Below are positions 45,311-54,188 of a stretch of DNA of 64,000 bases, in pieces. The notes beneath the pieces were generated by a model. That model saw only the letters and a program-made list of their open reading frames with translations. It had not been told where the DNA came from and did not search any database. The stretch comes from CBDCUC01 sp965222485. GTDB taxonomy: Bacteria; Pseudomonadota; Alphaproteobacteria; Rhizobiales; Hyphomicrobiaceae. The first letter of the stretch is position 1; each line of letters begins with the position of its first letter. The stretch is from the NCBI GenBank assembly GCA_965222485.1, contig CBDCUC010000030.1, positions 434,001-498,000 on the forward strand. The letters are read 5' to 3'. The position numbers were made by a program, and so were the translations under genes.

Positions 45311-45835
45311 ATGATCTGGCGGATAAGCATGAGTTGCGGCAGAGTGTTTGATAAACTCACCATATCTTCTGTAATGCTGGTGGCGGTGTTTGTGTTGACA
45401 AGCACGTCCTCCTCCTATGCTGCGCTCGATGTTGCGAGTTGCGATGCGCTGGAAAGAGAACACCAGCTGTTGCAGGCAGAAGGTCTGGAGATTGATAGAT
45501 CCAAGGGGCCGGAGTGGGCCCAGGCGAACCTGTCAGCCAAGCGCGTCAACAAGATAATGAGGTTCATCCGCGTCGAAGAGTTGATCAAGTTTCAGTGTAT
45601 CGATGTCTTTGCCCGTGCGGACATCGCTGAGGAGTTAAGGCAGGCGCGCGAAGAGACCAAGCGTCGGCTTGAGGAACAGCGCAGACGAAAGGCCGAGGAG
45701 CGGGCGGCAGCTTTGGCCAATGTTCCTCCATTGCCGGAACGCAAGCCCTTTACCGAGCAGGACACCCATATATCGGGCGTAGATGGCGCTAGCGGAACTG
45801 GTGGGCCGCCGCTTCCGGAGCGAAAGCGGCGTTAG
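45311..45835 (+). CDS. Exported protein with charged coiled-coil and PPLPERK repeats, unknown function
   Basis: 174 residues from ATG 45311 (ATG 45329 also possible). An N-terminal signal sequence (LTISSVMLVAVFVLTSTSSSYA-A) is followed by a small domain with two Cys (SCDALEREHQLL; IKFQCIDVFARADI). A strongly charged helix (EELRQAREETKRRLEEQRRRKAEERAAALA) likely forms a coiled coil. The C-terminus holds two PPLPERK motifs (NVPPLPERKPF and GPPLPERKRR) separated by a Gly-rich stretch. No family recognised. Lies between tpiA and secG. Periplasmic location is inferred from the signal. Confidence 0.7.
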   Translation: MIWRISMSCGRVFDKLTISSVMLVAVFVLTSTSSSYAALDVASCDALEREHQLLQAEGLEIDRSKGPEWAQANLSAKRVNKIMRFIRVEELIKFQCIDVFARADIAEELRQAREETKRRLEEQRRRKAEERAAALANVPPLPERKPFTEQDTHISGVDGASGTGGPPLPERKRR

Positions 45836-46016
45836 TGGGATCAGTGAGTAGTGCAAGTTCCCCGTGTTAGGTCGGTTTGGCCGGCTGTCAGCGGGGAAAG
45901 GCGGGCAATGTGGCCAAATGCGCCAATTAACGGGTGGCGGGCGCCTTGTACGTGGTGTAGAAGCCGCTGATTGTCGAAATGTTTGAAACCTGAAAATCCA
46001 GGCTGGGCTGACCAAC

Positions 46017-46412
46017 ATGGCTACCGTACTCCTTGTCATTCACCTCATGATCGCAGCTGCGCTTGTCGGCGTGGTGCTTCTGCAACGGTCAGAAGGCGGC
46101 GGCCTTGGAATGGGCGGTGGTGGAGGCGGCGGTGGAGCCGGCGGGTTTCTCACCGGTCGTGGCACGGCAAATCTGCTGACGCGCACGACGGCTGTTCTGG
46201 CCGGCCTCTTTTTCCTGACCAGCATTTCGCTGACGATCCTGGCGCAGCAAAACACGAAGCCTGGTTCGGCGCTTGATCAGCTGGGCACACCTACCGAGGC
46301 CACTGATGGCGCGGCTGAAAAGGCAGCGGATAAGCCGGAAGGCCGAGGCGGTATCCTAGACGATCTCGAAGGCGAAGGGGCTGGTGGACCGGCGGTTCCA
46401 CAGTCGCGCTGA
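46017..46412 (+). CDS. secG: Preprotein translocase subunit SecG
   Basis: Small membrane subunit of the SecYEG translocon. The 131-residue protein has a first helix (VLLVIHLMIAAALVGVVLLQ), the RSEGGGLGMGGGGGGG...GGFLTGRGTANLLTRTTA segment with the family RG.AN.LTR motif, a second helix (VLAGLFFLTSISLTILA) and an acidic C-terminal tail. ATG 46017 is the natural start. tpiA-secG-pyrG order is common in the order. Confidence 0.95.
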   Translation: MATVLLVIHLMIAAALVGVVLLQRSEGGGLGMGGGGGGGGAGGFLTGRGTANLLTRTTAVLAGLFFLTSISLTILAQQNTKPGSALDQLGTPTEATDGAAEKAADKPEGRGGILDDLEGEGAGGPAVPQSR

Positions 46413-46669
46413 TCCTCCTGGCGTTCTAGGCCAACCATTGCGTGGCGTTTGACGTGTCCCGACACAGGGGGCGCCAATGCAGAACGTATTTCACAATTGA
46501 TCGATTGCCTGGCGGATCGATAGGTGGGCTTGCAGGTGCGTCGCCCAGTACTCGCTCATCGCTCGCCTGCAACTTTCGCGCGTGAACTGCACCCGTGGGT
46601 GCAAAGGCATGTGGATGTGGCGATAATGCCGCTTCGAATCAACGCCGATCCGTGTCAGAACCAAGGCCC

Positions 46670-48295
46670 ATGCAACGGTATATCTTCATTACCGGTGGCG
46701 TGGTCTCCTCCCTAGGTAAGGGCCTCGCATCGGCCGCACTCGGCGCGCTTCTACAAGCGCGCGGGTATTCTGTCCGTTTGAGAAAACTGGATCCCTATCT
46801 CAATGTCGATCCGGGCACGATGAGCCCGTATCAGCATGGCGAAGTTTTCGTCACCGACGACGGTGCGGAAACAGATCTCGATCTGGGTCACTATGAACGC
46901 TTTACAGGCGTGCCGGCGCAGATGACGGATAACATCACCGCCGGACGGACATATCAGGATATCCTGGCCAAGGAACGGCGTGGCGACTATTTGGGCGGGA
47001 CCGTCCAGGTCATTCCGCATGTGACCGACGCCATCAAGGATTTTGTGCTCAACGGCAACGAAGGCGTTGACTTCGTGCTGGTCGAAATCGGCGGTACGGT
47101 TGGCGACATCGAGGGGCTGCCGTTCTTCGAGGCAATCCGGCAACTGGGTAACGAATTGCCGCGAGGCGCTTCGATCTTCGTTCACCTTACTTTGGTGCCG
47201 TTCATCCCTTCTGCCGGCGAGCTTAAGACCAAACCGACGCAACACTCGGTCAAGGAGTTGCGCGGGATCGGTATTCAGCCCGACATATTGATGTGCCGTT
47301 GTGATCGCGAGATTCCAGTATCGGAGCGCAAGAAGATTGCGCTGTTCTGCAACGTGCGCGATGAGGCTGTTATTCAGGCGCTCGATGTGTCGTCCATCTA
47401 CAACGTGCCGCTCGCGTATCACCGCGAAGGGCTGGACCAGCAGGTTCTCAATGCGTTTTCCATCGAGGATGCGCCGGCGCCGGATTTGTCGCGCTGGGAG
47501 GACATTGCTCAGAACATTGCCAACCCCGAAGGTGAAGTCGTCATTGCCATCGTTGGCAAGTACACGGGGTTGAAGGACGCGTACAAATCGTTGACCGAGG
47601 CACTGGTTCACGGCGGCTTTGCCAATCGGGTTTCGGTAAAGCTGCAATGGATTGAGGCAGAGGTTTTCGAGCGCGAAGATCCGGCACCCTATCTGGAAGA
47701 CGTGAACGGTATTCTGGTGCCCGGTGGGTTTGGTGAGCGCGGCGCGGAAGGCAAGATCCTGGCGGCGAGATTCGCGCGCAATCGAAATGTCCCCTACTTC
47801 GGAATCTGCTTTGGAATGCAGATGGCGACCTTGGAAGTGGCGCGGTCGGCCGGCATTGAAAATGCTGCTTCAACTGAATTCGGTCCGACCGAGGACGCGG
47901 TTGTCGGCCTGATGACGGAATGGATGCGCGGCGATGAGCGCGAAAAGCGGGAGCGCGATGGAGACCTAGGTGGGACTATGCGTTTGGGTGCTTACCAGGC
48001 GCGTCTAGAGCCCGGCAGTCACGTGGCGAAAATCTACGGCAGCGAGCAGATCTCGGAACGCCATCGGCATCGCTACGAGGTGAATATGCGATATCGTGAA
48101 AAGCTTGAGGCGGCGGGTTTGCGATTTTCCGGCGTGTCGCCGGATGGTCTATTGCCTGAGATTGTAGAGTTTAACGGACATCCCTGGTTCATCGGTGTTC
48201 AGTTCCACCCCGAGCTTAAATCGCGTCCGTTCGATCCACATCCATTGTTCAGTAGCTTCATAGCCGCTGCGGTTGAGCAAAGCCGTCTCGTCTAA
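46670..48295 (+). CDS. pyrG: CTP synthase
   Basis: Makes CTP from UTP using glutamine. The 541-residue protein starts MQRYIFITGGVVSSLGKGLASAALG (ATP-binding synthase domain), has KLDPYLNVDPGTMSPYQHGEVFVTDDGAETDLDLGHYERF, and a C-terminal class I amidotransferase domain with catalytic Cys in PYFGICFGMQMA and His-Glu in GVQFHPELKSRP. ATG 46670 is chosen; the frame opens at 46595 but the extra N-terminus is Cys-rich and unlike the family. Full length. Confidence 0.98.
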   Translation: MQRYIFITGGVVSSLGKGLASAALGALLQARGYSVRLRKLDPYLNVDPGTMSPYQHGEVFVTDDGAETDLDLGHYERFTGVPAQMTDNITAGRTYQDILAKERRGDYLGGTVQVIPHVTDAIKDFVLNGNEGVDFVLVEIGGTVGDIEGLPFFEAIRQLGNELPRGASIFVHLTLVPFIPSAGELKTKPTQHSVKELRGIGIQPDILMCRCDREIPVSERKKIALFCNVRDEAVIQALDVSSIYNVPLAYHREGLDQQVLNAFSIEDAPAPDLSRWEDIAQNIANPEGEVVIAIVGKYTGLKDAYKSLTEALVHGGFANRVSVKLQWIEAEVFEREDPAPYLEDVNGILVPGGFGERGAEGKILAARFARNRNVPYFGICFGMQMATLEVARSAGIENAASTEFGPTEDAVVGLMTEWMRGDEREKRERDGDLGGTMRLGAYQARLEPGSHVAKIYGSEQISERHRHRYEVNMRYREKLEAAGLRFSGVSPDGLLPEIVEFNGHPWFIGVQFHPELKSRPFDPHPLFSSFIAAAVEQSRLV

Positions 48296-48446
48296 CGCCG
48301 CAACCGGGCATTGAGTGTCAGGGCGTCCAGTGTGCTCGGGTGGTCAATCACGCACCGATCAAGCCAGTTTTATTTGGTTGTCATTGCCCTCATCCGTTCA
48401 AATCGCAGGACGTCGAGTTTTGCGATTTATTGGATGAGGCTTTTCG

Positions 48447-49337
48447 ATGGGTCATGGAAGCTCCCAGAAGCCAACGGCTTTCGTACTGGCTGGCGGCGGC
48501 AGTTTTGGCGCCATCCAGGTGGGGATGCTGCAAGCGTTGGTGGAAGCCGGCGTCAGGGCAGACATGGTCGTAGGAGCCAGTGTCGGGGCGTATAACGCTG
48601 CGGTGTATGCTGCCGATCCGACAGTCGACGGCATGCGGCGTCTGGCGCAGCTATGGCGTGGGCTCAAACGGTCTGACGTCTTTCCCGTGACGCTTTCTTC
48701 GCTGTGGTGCTTTCTAGTTCGGCAGGACGTACTTATTAAACCGCGGGGCCTGCGCAGTCTGGTGGAACGCAATCTTCCGTATCGCAATTTGGAGGACGCG
48801 CCGCTGCCGGTTCACATCGTTTCCACCGATTACCGCAGTGGAGCGCCAGTTGTGTTGTCAACCGGGTCCGCGGCCGATGCCATTCTGGCTTCAAGCGCCA
48901 TTCCAGCCGTTTTTCCGCCTGTGAACGTTGATGGGCGCTATTTGGTCGATGGGGCAATTGCGAGCAACACGCCGGTGCGTACTGCCGTCAATTTAGGAGC
49001 AAGGCGTGTTGTTGTGTTGCCGACCGGCTTTGCGTGCGGGCTTGAGGCACCGCCTAACGGATCAATCGCGGCGGCGCTTCATGCGTTGACGTTGTTGATC
49101 GCCCGGCAGTTGGTCTCGGAGATCGAGTCGATCGGACCCAGTATCGATGTTTCAATCGTCCCGACGTTGTGTCCGCTCGTGGGCTCGCCATACGACTTCA
49201 CCCACAGTGACCGGCTCATAGAGGATGCTGCACGCGCAACAGCGGATTGGATCGCAAGCGATGGTCTGGCATCGCCTGAGATACCGGATCAATTACGCTT
49301 GCATGACCATGGCGCAGGTGAACACGGTCACTCGTAA
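48447..49337 (+). CDS. Patatin-like phospholipase family protein
   Basis: 296-residue patatin-domain hydrolase. It has the oxyanion-hole loop LAGGGSFGAIQVG (14-26), the nucleophile motif GASVG (43-47, Ser45) and the catalytic Asp in DGAIASNTPV, forming the Ser-Asp dyad. This group (RssA/YchK-like) may hydrolyse acyl esters; the substrate is unknown. No signal peptide, so probably cytoplasmic. The C-terminus is His-rich (HDHGAGEHGHS). ATG 48447 is preceded by GAGG. It follows pyrG by 151 bp. Confidence 0.9.
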   Translation: MGHGSSQKPTAFVLAGGGSFGAIQVGMLQALVEAGVRADMVVGASVGAYNAAVYAADPTVDGMRRLAQLWRGLKRSDVFPVTLSSLWCFLVRQDVLIKPRGLRSLVERNLPYRNLEDAPLPVHIVSTDYRSGAPVVLSTGSAADAILASSAIPAVFPPVNVDGRYLVDGAIASNTPVRTAVNLGARRVVVLPTGFACGLEAPPNGSIAAALHALTLLIARQLVSEIESIGPSIDVSIVPTLCPLVGSPYDFTHSDRLIEDAARATADWIASDGLASPEIPDQLRLHDHGAGEHGHS

Positions 49338-49478
49338 CGCGGCACGTTTTCTGTGCCAAGGCTATTCACAGCGTTTCTACGCCCATGTATTGGGGTTACA
49401 GCGGCACATTTGCGGGCCGGGGCAATGCGCGCCCGGCCCGATTAATCCAAAGATAGCGTTGGATTGTTCTTACCACTA

Positions 49479-50093
49479 TTAATGAGCGTAGGGCGTCAAC
49501 TTGAACGCGCCTCGGCTGTTGGATGCGACCTTGTAGGATTTGGCCTTCGTGGCTTTCTTGTACCCAATCTTCGGACGTTTGCCGTTTGCTGCGTACCGCT
49601 TGGTCGACTTGACCCGTTTGCTTGCCTTGGATGTGTAACGCTTTTTGTAACTCTTGCGCTTTGATGCATAACGGCGGCTTTTGCCAATAGGGCGTCCACG
49701 CGCATTGACGCAGTGGTGAAAGCGTACGCGAGGGCCGTTGTCGATATGCACATGATGCATGCCGCAGCTGTAGGTTCCGACGCCCCCTGCGTGGTTGGCT
49801 TTGAGCCAGGCAACAACCTGACGATATTTGCCCTTGGGAGGATGAAAATCGACCGCGCGGCATGAGGCGTGATAGCTGCGCTTGCCTGATCCGGCGATGC
49901 GGGCTCCACGTCGATGTGTGGAGACGATGCTCACGGGGCCGAATTTGGCGCGTATTTGGGAAAGCTTTGACTTCAAAGTGGCGGGCAGGCAGCCAGCGGC
50001 GTAAGCTTTAGTGGCTGGTGTCGTAACGGTGACGGACAAGACGGCCAGCATGACGATTGCTGCCAGCCTTGCCGGGCCGGACACGATGCTCAT
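49479..50093 (-). CDS. Peptidase M15 family protein with basic C-terminal tail
   Basis: 204 residues. Signal peptide (LAAIVMLAVLSVTVTTPATKAYA) then a Peptidase_M15_3-type domain (about residues 35-135) with probable zinc ligands H75 and D82 (SYHASCRAVDFH) and H116 (MHHVHID), plus VSTHRRGARIAGSG. This family cleaves D-Ala-containing peptidoglycan peptides in the periplasm. The last 70 residues are extraordinarily Lys/Arg/Tyr rich (SRRYASKRKSYKKRY...). ATG 50093 has CGGAG 9-13 nt upstream. The frame continues to 50231 but that would hide the signal peptide. Confidence 0.85.
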   Translation of the reverse strand: MSIVSGPARLAAIVMLAVLSVTVTTPATKAYAAGCLPATLKSKLSQIRAKFGPVSIVSTHRRGARIAGSGKRSYHASCRAVDFHPPKGKYRQVVAWLKANHAGGVGTYSCGMHHVHIDNGPRVRFHHCVNARGRPIGKSRRYASKRKSYKKRYTSKASKRVKSTKRYAANGKRPKIGYKKATKAKSYKVASNSRGAFKLTPYAH

Positions 50094-50371
50094 GATATCA
50101 ACTCCGAGATTGCTCTGATCAACCGTGCTCGCGGTAAGATTTTTTTGTTTGCTGCAAGTGCGAACACGTGGAGCCGTCTCGGAGGAAAATGTGTCGAAAT
50201 AGGGGCAGCTGAACGTACGATATCGCGGCAACAGCTATCTCTATGCCTTTCGTGTTTTCCTAACTAGTTGTAATAAATATGCATTTTTATGAAAAACATG
50301 CGTAAGCTGATTGTTTGTGAAGATTGTTGCATCGCATCAATTTTGGCTTGGACTAGTTCTTTGGACGCATA
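50094..50371 (-). other. AT-rich intergenic region upstream of the M15 peptidase gene
   Basis: No gene. The part around 50255-50310 is unusually AT-rich for this window (TAATAAATATGCATTTTTAT...). It probably contains the promoter of the minus-strand peptidase gene and the end of the transcript terminated at 50372-50400. Confidence 0.4.
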
Positions 50372-50400
50372 AAAAAGCCCCCTCGGAATGAGCGAGGGGG
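50372..50400 (-). terminator. Intrinsic terminator on the minus strand
   Basis: Read on the minus strand, CCCCCTCG (50400-50393) pairs with CGAGGGGG (50385-50378) around a 7-nt loop, then C and six Ts (complement of AAAAAA at 50371-50376). It lies 80 nt after the stop of the small ORF at 50481-50642 and appears to end that transcript. Confidence 0.85.
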
Positions 50401-50480
50401 GTAGTGGTGGTGCAAGCTGGTCTGTTGTCAGACCGGTGGGATCTCACATTGTGCTTTTGTTTGTTTTGGCAGGATGGTCG

Positions 50481-50642
50481 CTAGTTCAGTGCCACCGTGA
50501 TGCAGCTTCCAACCGGGCAGCGCGGCCCGGCGCTCATACTGGCTGCGTTAAGAGCAGCCACGCTCATGGCGGTAATGAACAGGCCGGTCGTACACATAAA
50601 TGCAATATGGCCGGCTGCACGCAAAACGAGATCAGAGGACAT
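50481..50642 (-). CDS. Putative 53-residue small membrane protein
   Basis: A short minus-strand frame encoding 53 residues that starts MSSDLVLRAAGHIAFMCTTG. Residues of about 12-35 form a single hydrophobic helix (IAFMCTTGLFITAMSVAAL), and the C-terminus has two Cys (CPVGSC). The ATG at 50642 is preceded by AAGGA at good spacing, and a strong terminator lies 80 nt past the stop. These two signals on an otherwise empty 680-bp stretch support a real gene. No family recognised. A plus-strand frame in the same place (50388-50762) has neither signal. Confidence 0.5.
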   Translation of the reverse strand: MSSDLVLRAAGHIAFMCTTGLFITAMSVAALNAASMSAGPRCPVGSCITVALN

Positions 50643-50776
50643 AGCAGGTTCCTTGGGATGATTACTGGTTCCTGTTTTTTGATCGGCGCGCCGCCTTGTC
50701 GAAATTGGGAGAAACGCGAGACGGCATGCCGATCCCGTTCACGCTATGTCAACGATGGTTAAGAGGCTGTTAATGG

Positions 50777-51622
50777 TTAGCAGTTGGTTATCTTTTCGCG
50801 CACGTCGATGGCAGCAGGCTTTTCCTGTACGGTCGGTGTGCCAGTCCAATCGGAGCGCGGCTTGCGGTCGATGAGGAAGCGACGGGCGAAGCGGAAATAG
50901 GCGATATTGGTAAGGATGCGTCCGAGCTTTAAGACGGCTACGAGCGATAGCGGAAATGCGATTTCGTATCGCTGTTTTTTGAGACCTTGAAGGATGCGTT
51001 GGGCGGCATCGTCGGCCTCGACGATGAATGGCATTTCAAAAGAACGCTGCTGGGTCATTGGCGTGTTGATGTAGCCGGTATTTATGACGGAAATTGTTAG
51101 GCCCTTTGGCTCTAACCCCAAGTGCAAGGCCTCTGCCAAGTTTATCAGTGCAGCCTTGGTTGGACCGTATGAGGTGCTGTCTGGCAACCCGCGGTAGCCG
51201 GCAACGGACGCGACGATGGCAATGTGCCCACTCCCGCGCGGGACCATGGATGCAACAAGCGGATCCACAGCATTGACGACGCCGAGGTAGTTTACGGACA
51301 CTTGCTCTGCGGCCACCGTTGCACTGAAATTGGCAGCGTCATGAAGTGTGCATATGCCGGCATTCAGAATGGCCAGATCGACCGGGCCACGTTCTGCATG
51401 GATCCGTCGGGCCGTTTGGGCAACGGCTGCGGCATCGGTTACATCGAGCGGGTAGGATGTGATGGTGTCATGGGATGCGGCAAGGGCCTGCAATTTTTCA
51501 TGCGAGCGGGCAGACGCTGCGACACACACACCCTCATTTGCAAGTTTGATTGCAAGTTCGCGACCCAGGCCGCTACTGGCTCCTGTGATCCATACGCATT
51601 TCCATGGTGGCGTCGTGGGCAT
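50777..51622 (-). CDS. Short-chain dehydrogenase/reductase
   Basis: Classical SDR, 281 residues from ATG 51622 (306 from ATG 51697, which has a GGGAA upstream and cannot be excluded). Rossmann motif TGASSGLG (13-20), NAG (NAGI near 87-90), catalytic Ser139, Tyr152 and Lys156 (SYGPTKAAL). The C-terminal part has a hydrophobic stretch (IAFPLSLVAVLKLGRIL) suggesting membrane association, as in several SDRs of this type. Substrate unknown. Expressed toward the small ORF at 50642. Confidence 0.9.
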   Translation of the reverse strand: MPTTPPWKCVWITGASSGLGRELAIKLANEGVCVAASARSHEKLQALAASHDTITSYPLDVTDAAAVAQTARRIHAERGPVDLAILNAGICTLHDAANFSATVAAEQVSVNYLGVVNAVDPLVASMVPRGSGHIAIVASVAGYRGLPDSTSYGPTKAALINLAEALHLGLEPKGLTISVINTGYINTPMTQQRSFEMPFIVEADDAAQRILQGLKKQRYEIAFPLSLVAVLKLGRILTNIAYFRFARRFLIDRKPRSDWTGTPTVQEKPAAIDVREKITNC

Positions 51623-51697
51623 GTTGTTTTGGGTGCACTCTATGTTTGTTTGGCGGCCGTGTGCCTTGAGGGCATCGGAAGGCCTGACAATCGGCAT

Positions 51698-52136
51698 ATC
51701 AGGATTCCCGGCTTGCCGTTCGGTTTGTGTTGAAAGGACTGCGGGGCGCCTCGCGGCAATTCGCGTTCCCCTTGAACATAATGAATTCGTGGTGAAGCAA
51801 GTGAAGGTTTCGTGATGGTTACCTGCTGTCGCACGAGTGTTACGGCAGCGGAAAACCTTCAGAATTATGACGATTGGGTCTTGCCCGGCCAGGTAGAGGC
51901 GGGTGAGCGGTCCCGCAGCGGCGGACGACGGCGGCGTCTAGCTCTGGTTTAGCGATGTTCCTTCGTTGCCGCGGTGGGGACGCCATAGATGTGGATCGAG
52001 GCTCCCAAAAGAGGCTGAATTTTCGCAAGGTGCGCGCATTAATACGGTGATTTAGTGCCGCATGCCGTAGACGCCCGTCGGGTGGGCGGCTAAATGTGCC
52101 GACAATCTTGGCATCCAGGACACGAGGGAAGTGGAT
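51698..52136 (+). other. Divergent intergenic region between the SDR gene and tkt
   Basis: About 440 bp with no gene supported. Should contain promoters for both the SDR (minus) and tkt (plus). A minus-strand open frame (51840-52184) overlaps the tkt start and looks non-coding. The tkt ribosome binding site GAGGGAA is at about 52124-52130. Confidence 0.4.
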
Positions 52137-54161
52137 ATGGGGCAGGCCGAAAACGCCGGCGGGCGGGGAAGCGTGGTTGCGCATGCGGATTTGGCAAATG
52201 CAATTCGCGCGCTAGCGATGGATGCGGTTCAGGCCGCCAATTCCGGGCACCCAGGCATGCCAATGGGCATGGCTGATGTTGCGACCGTGCTTCTGCAAAA
52301 GGGTATGCGATTTGATGCTGCCGATCCGGCATGGGCGAACCGGGACAGGCTGATCCTCTCGGCGGGTCACGGCTCGATGTTGCTTTATGCGCTGTTATAT
52401 CTGACGGGCGTCGAAGGGGTTTCGCTGGAGGATGTAAAGAACTTCCGCCAGTTGGGATCGAAGACAGCGGGGCATCCCGAGTATGGGCATGCGCCTGGAA
52501 TTGAGACGACCACTGGTCCGTTAGGTCAGGGGATTGCCAATGCGGTCGGCATGGCGCTTGCGGAGCGTATGCTCAACGCGCGGGTCGGGTCCGAGCTCAT
52601 CGACTACCACACCTTCGTTATCGCTGGCGACGGCTGCCTGATGGAAGGGATATCGCATGAGGCGATATCGCTTGCAGGTCATCTTGGACTTGGAAAGCTC
52701 ATTGTTCTTTTCGACGACAATTCCATTTCAATTGACGGTCCGACGGATCTGTCCGTTTCAGATGATCAATGTGCCCGCTTCGCTGCGAGCGGGTGGAATA
52801 CGACGGCAATTGACGGGCATGATCCTCAGGCCATTGCGGCCGCGATAGAGGCGGCAAAAGCTGATCCGTCGAAACCCTGGTTGATCGCGTGTAAGACAGA
52901 AATTGGATATGGCGCACCAACCATGGCGGGTACGGCCAAAGTGCACGGCTCACCGCTTGGTGCAGAGGAAATCGCAGGTGCGCGGGAAAAGCTGGGTTGG
53001 CCGCATGAGCCTTTTGCAATACCTGACGGGATTCTTGCGGCATGGCGGGCCATCGGAGCGGCTGGTCATGACGCTTGCCAGCAATGGAGCCAACGACTGT
53101 CCTCAAGCGATCAAGCCGTGCGGGACGTGCTCGCTGAACCTGCCGCGGCGTCGCGGGTAGAGGATATTAAGAAGGCGATCGAAAAAGCCAAAACCGACTT
53201 TGCCGGCGACGAAAAGACACGTGCGACCCGTGTCTGGTCACAGATGGTTTTGGACCGGCTCGTTCCGGTCGTGCCGGAGCTGATCGGCGGGTCAGCCGAC
53301 CTGACAGGATCGAACGGCACCAAAACTGGCCAGCATAAGCCTGTTACGCCGTCCGATTTTTCAGGAAACTACATTCACTACGGGGTGCGCGAGCACGGCA
53401 TGGCGGCCGCCATGAACGGGTTGGCACTCAGCGGCAGGTTCATTCCTTACGGTGGCACGTTCCTCGTCTTTACCGACTACTGTCGCCCGTCCATGCGCTT
53501 GTCAGCACTAATGGAGCAACGGGTCATTTACGTAATGACGCATGACTCCATCGGGCTTGGCGAGGATGGTCCGACGCATCAGCCGGTCGAACATCTGGCG
53601 GCGTTGAGAGCGATTCCGAACATGCTTGTGATGCGGCCGGCAGACCAGGTTGAGACGGCGGAATGCTGGGAAATCGCTTTGGGTGCGGAAAAGACACCGT
53701 CTGTGCTGGCACTGACGCGCCAGTCGGTGCCCTCTTTGCGCAAGGAGCCGGGTGCTGAAAACTTGAGCGCGCGTGGCGCCTACATCATCAAGGATGCGGA
53801 CGGCGTGCGTGATGTGACGTTGCTTGCGACCGGATCGGAAGTAGGATTAGCAGTGGACGCTGCCGGTGTATTGGCGGAGGTAGGCTTGAAGGCCGCAGTC
53901 GTGTCCATGCCGAGTTTCGAGAAGTTTCGCGAGCAGCCTGAATCATACAGGACGGACGTGCTTGGCGCATGCCCGCGCGTGGCCGTGGAAGCTGGCGTCG
54001 GCTCGTGCTGGTACGAATGGCTGCGTCCTGGAGATCGGTTTGTCGGCATGACCGGATTCGGGGCTTCTGCTCCCGCGCCAGCGCTTTACGAACACTTCGG
54101 TATCACGGCAACAACTATTGCTGAGGCTGCGCAGGCGGTAGTTGGCGCATCGGATGCCTGA
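52137..54161 (+). CDS. tkt: Transketolase
   Basis: Thiamine-diphosphate enzyme of the pentose phosphate pathway (and Calvin cycle where present). The 674-residue protein has AANSGHPGMPMGMAD, GHGSMLLYALLYLTG, GHPEYGHAPGIETTTGPLGQG, the ThDP motif AGDGCLMEGISHEA...LIVLFDDNSISIDG, and in the second half YGVREHGMAAAMNGLAL and DSIGLGEDGPTHQPVEHL. ATG 52137 is favoured by the distance to GAGGGAA; GTG 52131 is possible. Directly upstream of pgk, with no gapA between them. Confidence 0.97.
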   Translation: MGQAENAGGRGSVVAHADLANAIRALAMDAVQAANSGHPGMPMGMADVATVLLQKGMRFDAADPAWANRDRLILSAGHGSMLLYALLYLTGVEGVSLEDVKNFRQLGSKTAGHPEYGHAPGIETTTGPLGQGIANAVGMALAERMLNARVGSELIDYHTFVIAGDGCLMEGISHEAISLAGHLGLGKLIVLFDDNSISIDGPTDLSVSDDQCARFAASGWNTTAIDGHDPQAIAAAIEAAKADPSKPWLIACKTEIGYGAPTMAGTAKVHGSPLGAEEIAGAREKLGWPHEPFAIPDGILAAWRAIGAAGHDACQQWSQRLSSSDQAVRDVLAEPAAASRVEDIKKAIEKAKTDFAGDEKTRATRVWSQMVLDRLVPVVPELIGGSADLTGSNGTKTGQHKPVTPSDFSGNYIHYGVREHGMAAAMNGLALSGRFIPYGGTFLVFTDYCRPSMRLSALMEQRVIYVMTHDSIGLGEDGPTHQPVEHLAALRAIPNMLVMRPADQVETAECWEIALGAEKTPSVLALTRQSVPSLRKEPGAENLSARGAYIIKDADGVRDVTLLATGSEVGLAVDAAGVLAEVGLKAAVVSMPSFEKFREQPESYRTDVLGACPRVAVEAGVGSCWYEWLRPGDRFVGMTGFGASAPAPALYEHFGITATTIAEAAQAVVGASDA

Positions 54162-54188
54162 CGTCGGATTTGTTGGAGTCGTCTGCCT

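Noticed and set aside
50388..50762. Plus-strand frame of 124 residues opposite the 53-residue ORF
   Set aside because: It starts inside the minus-strand terminator stem and has no ribosome binding site.
51840..52184. Minus-strand frame before tkt
   Set aside because: Overlaps the tkt start, Pro/Arg/His-rich, no ribosome binding site.
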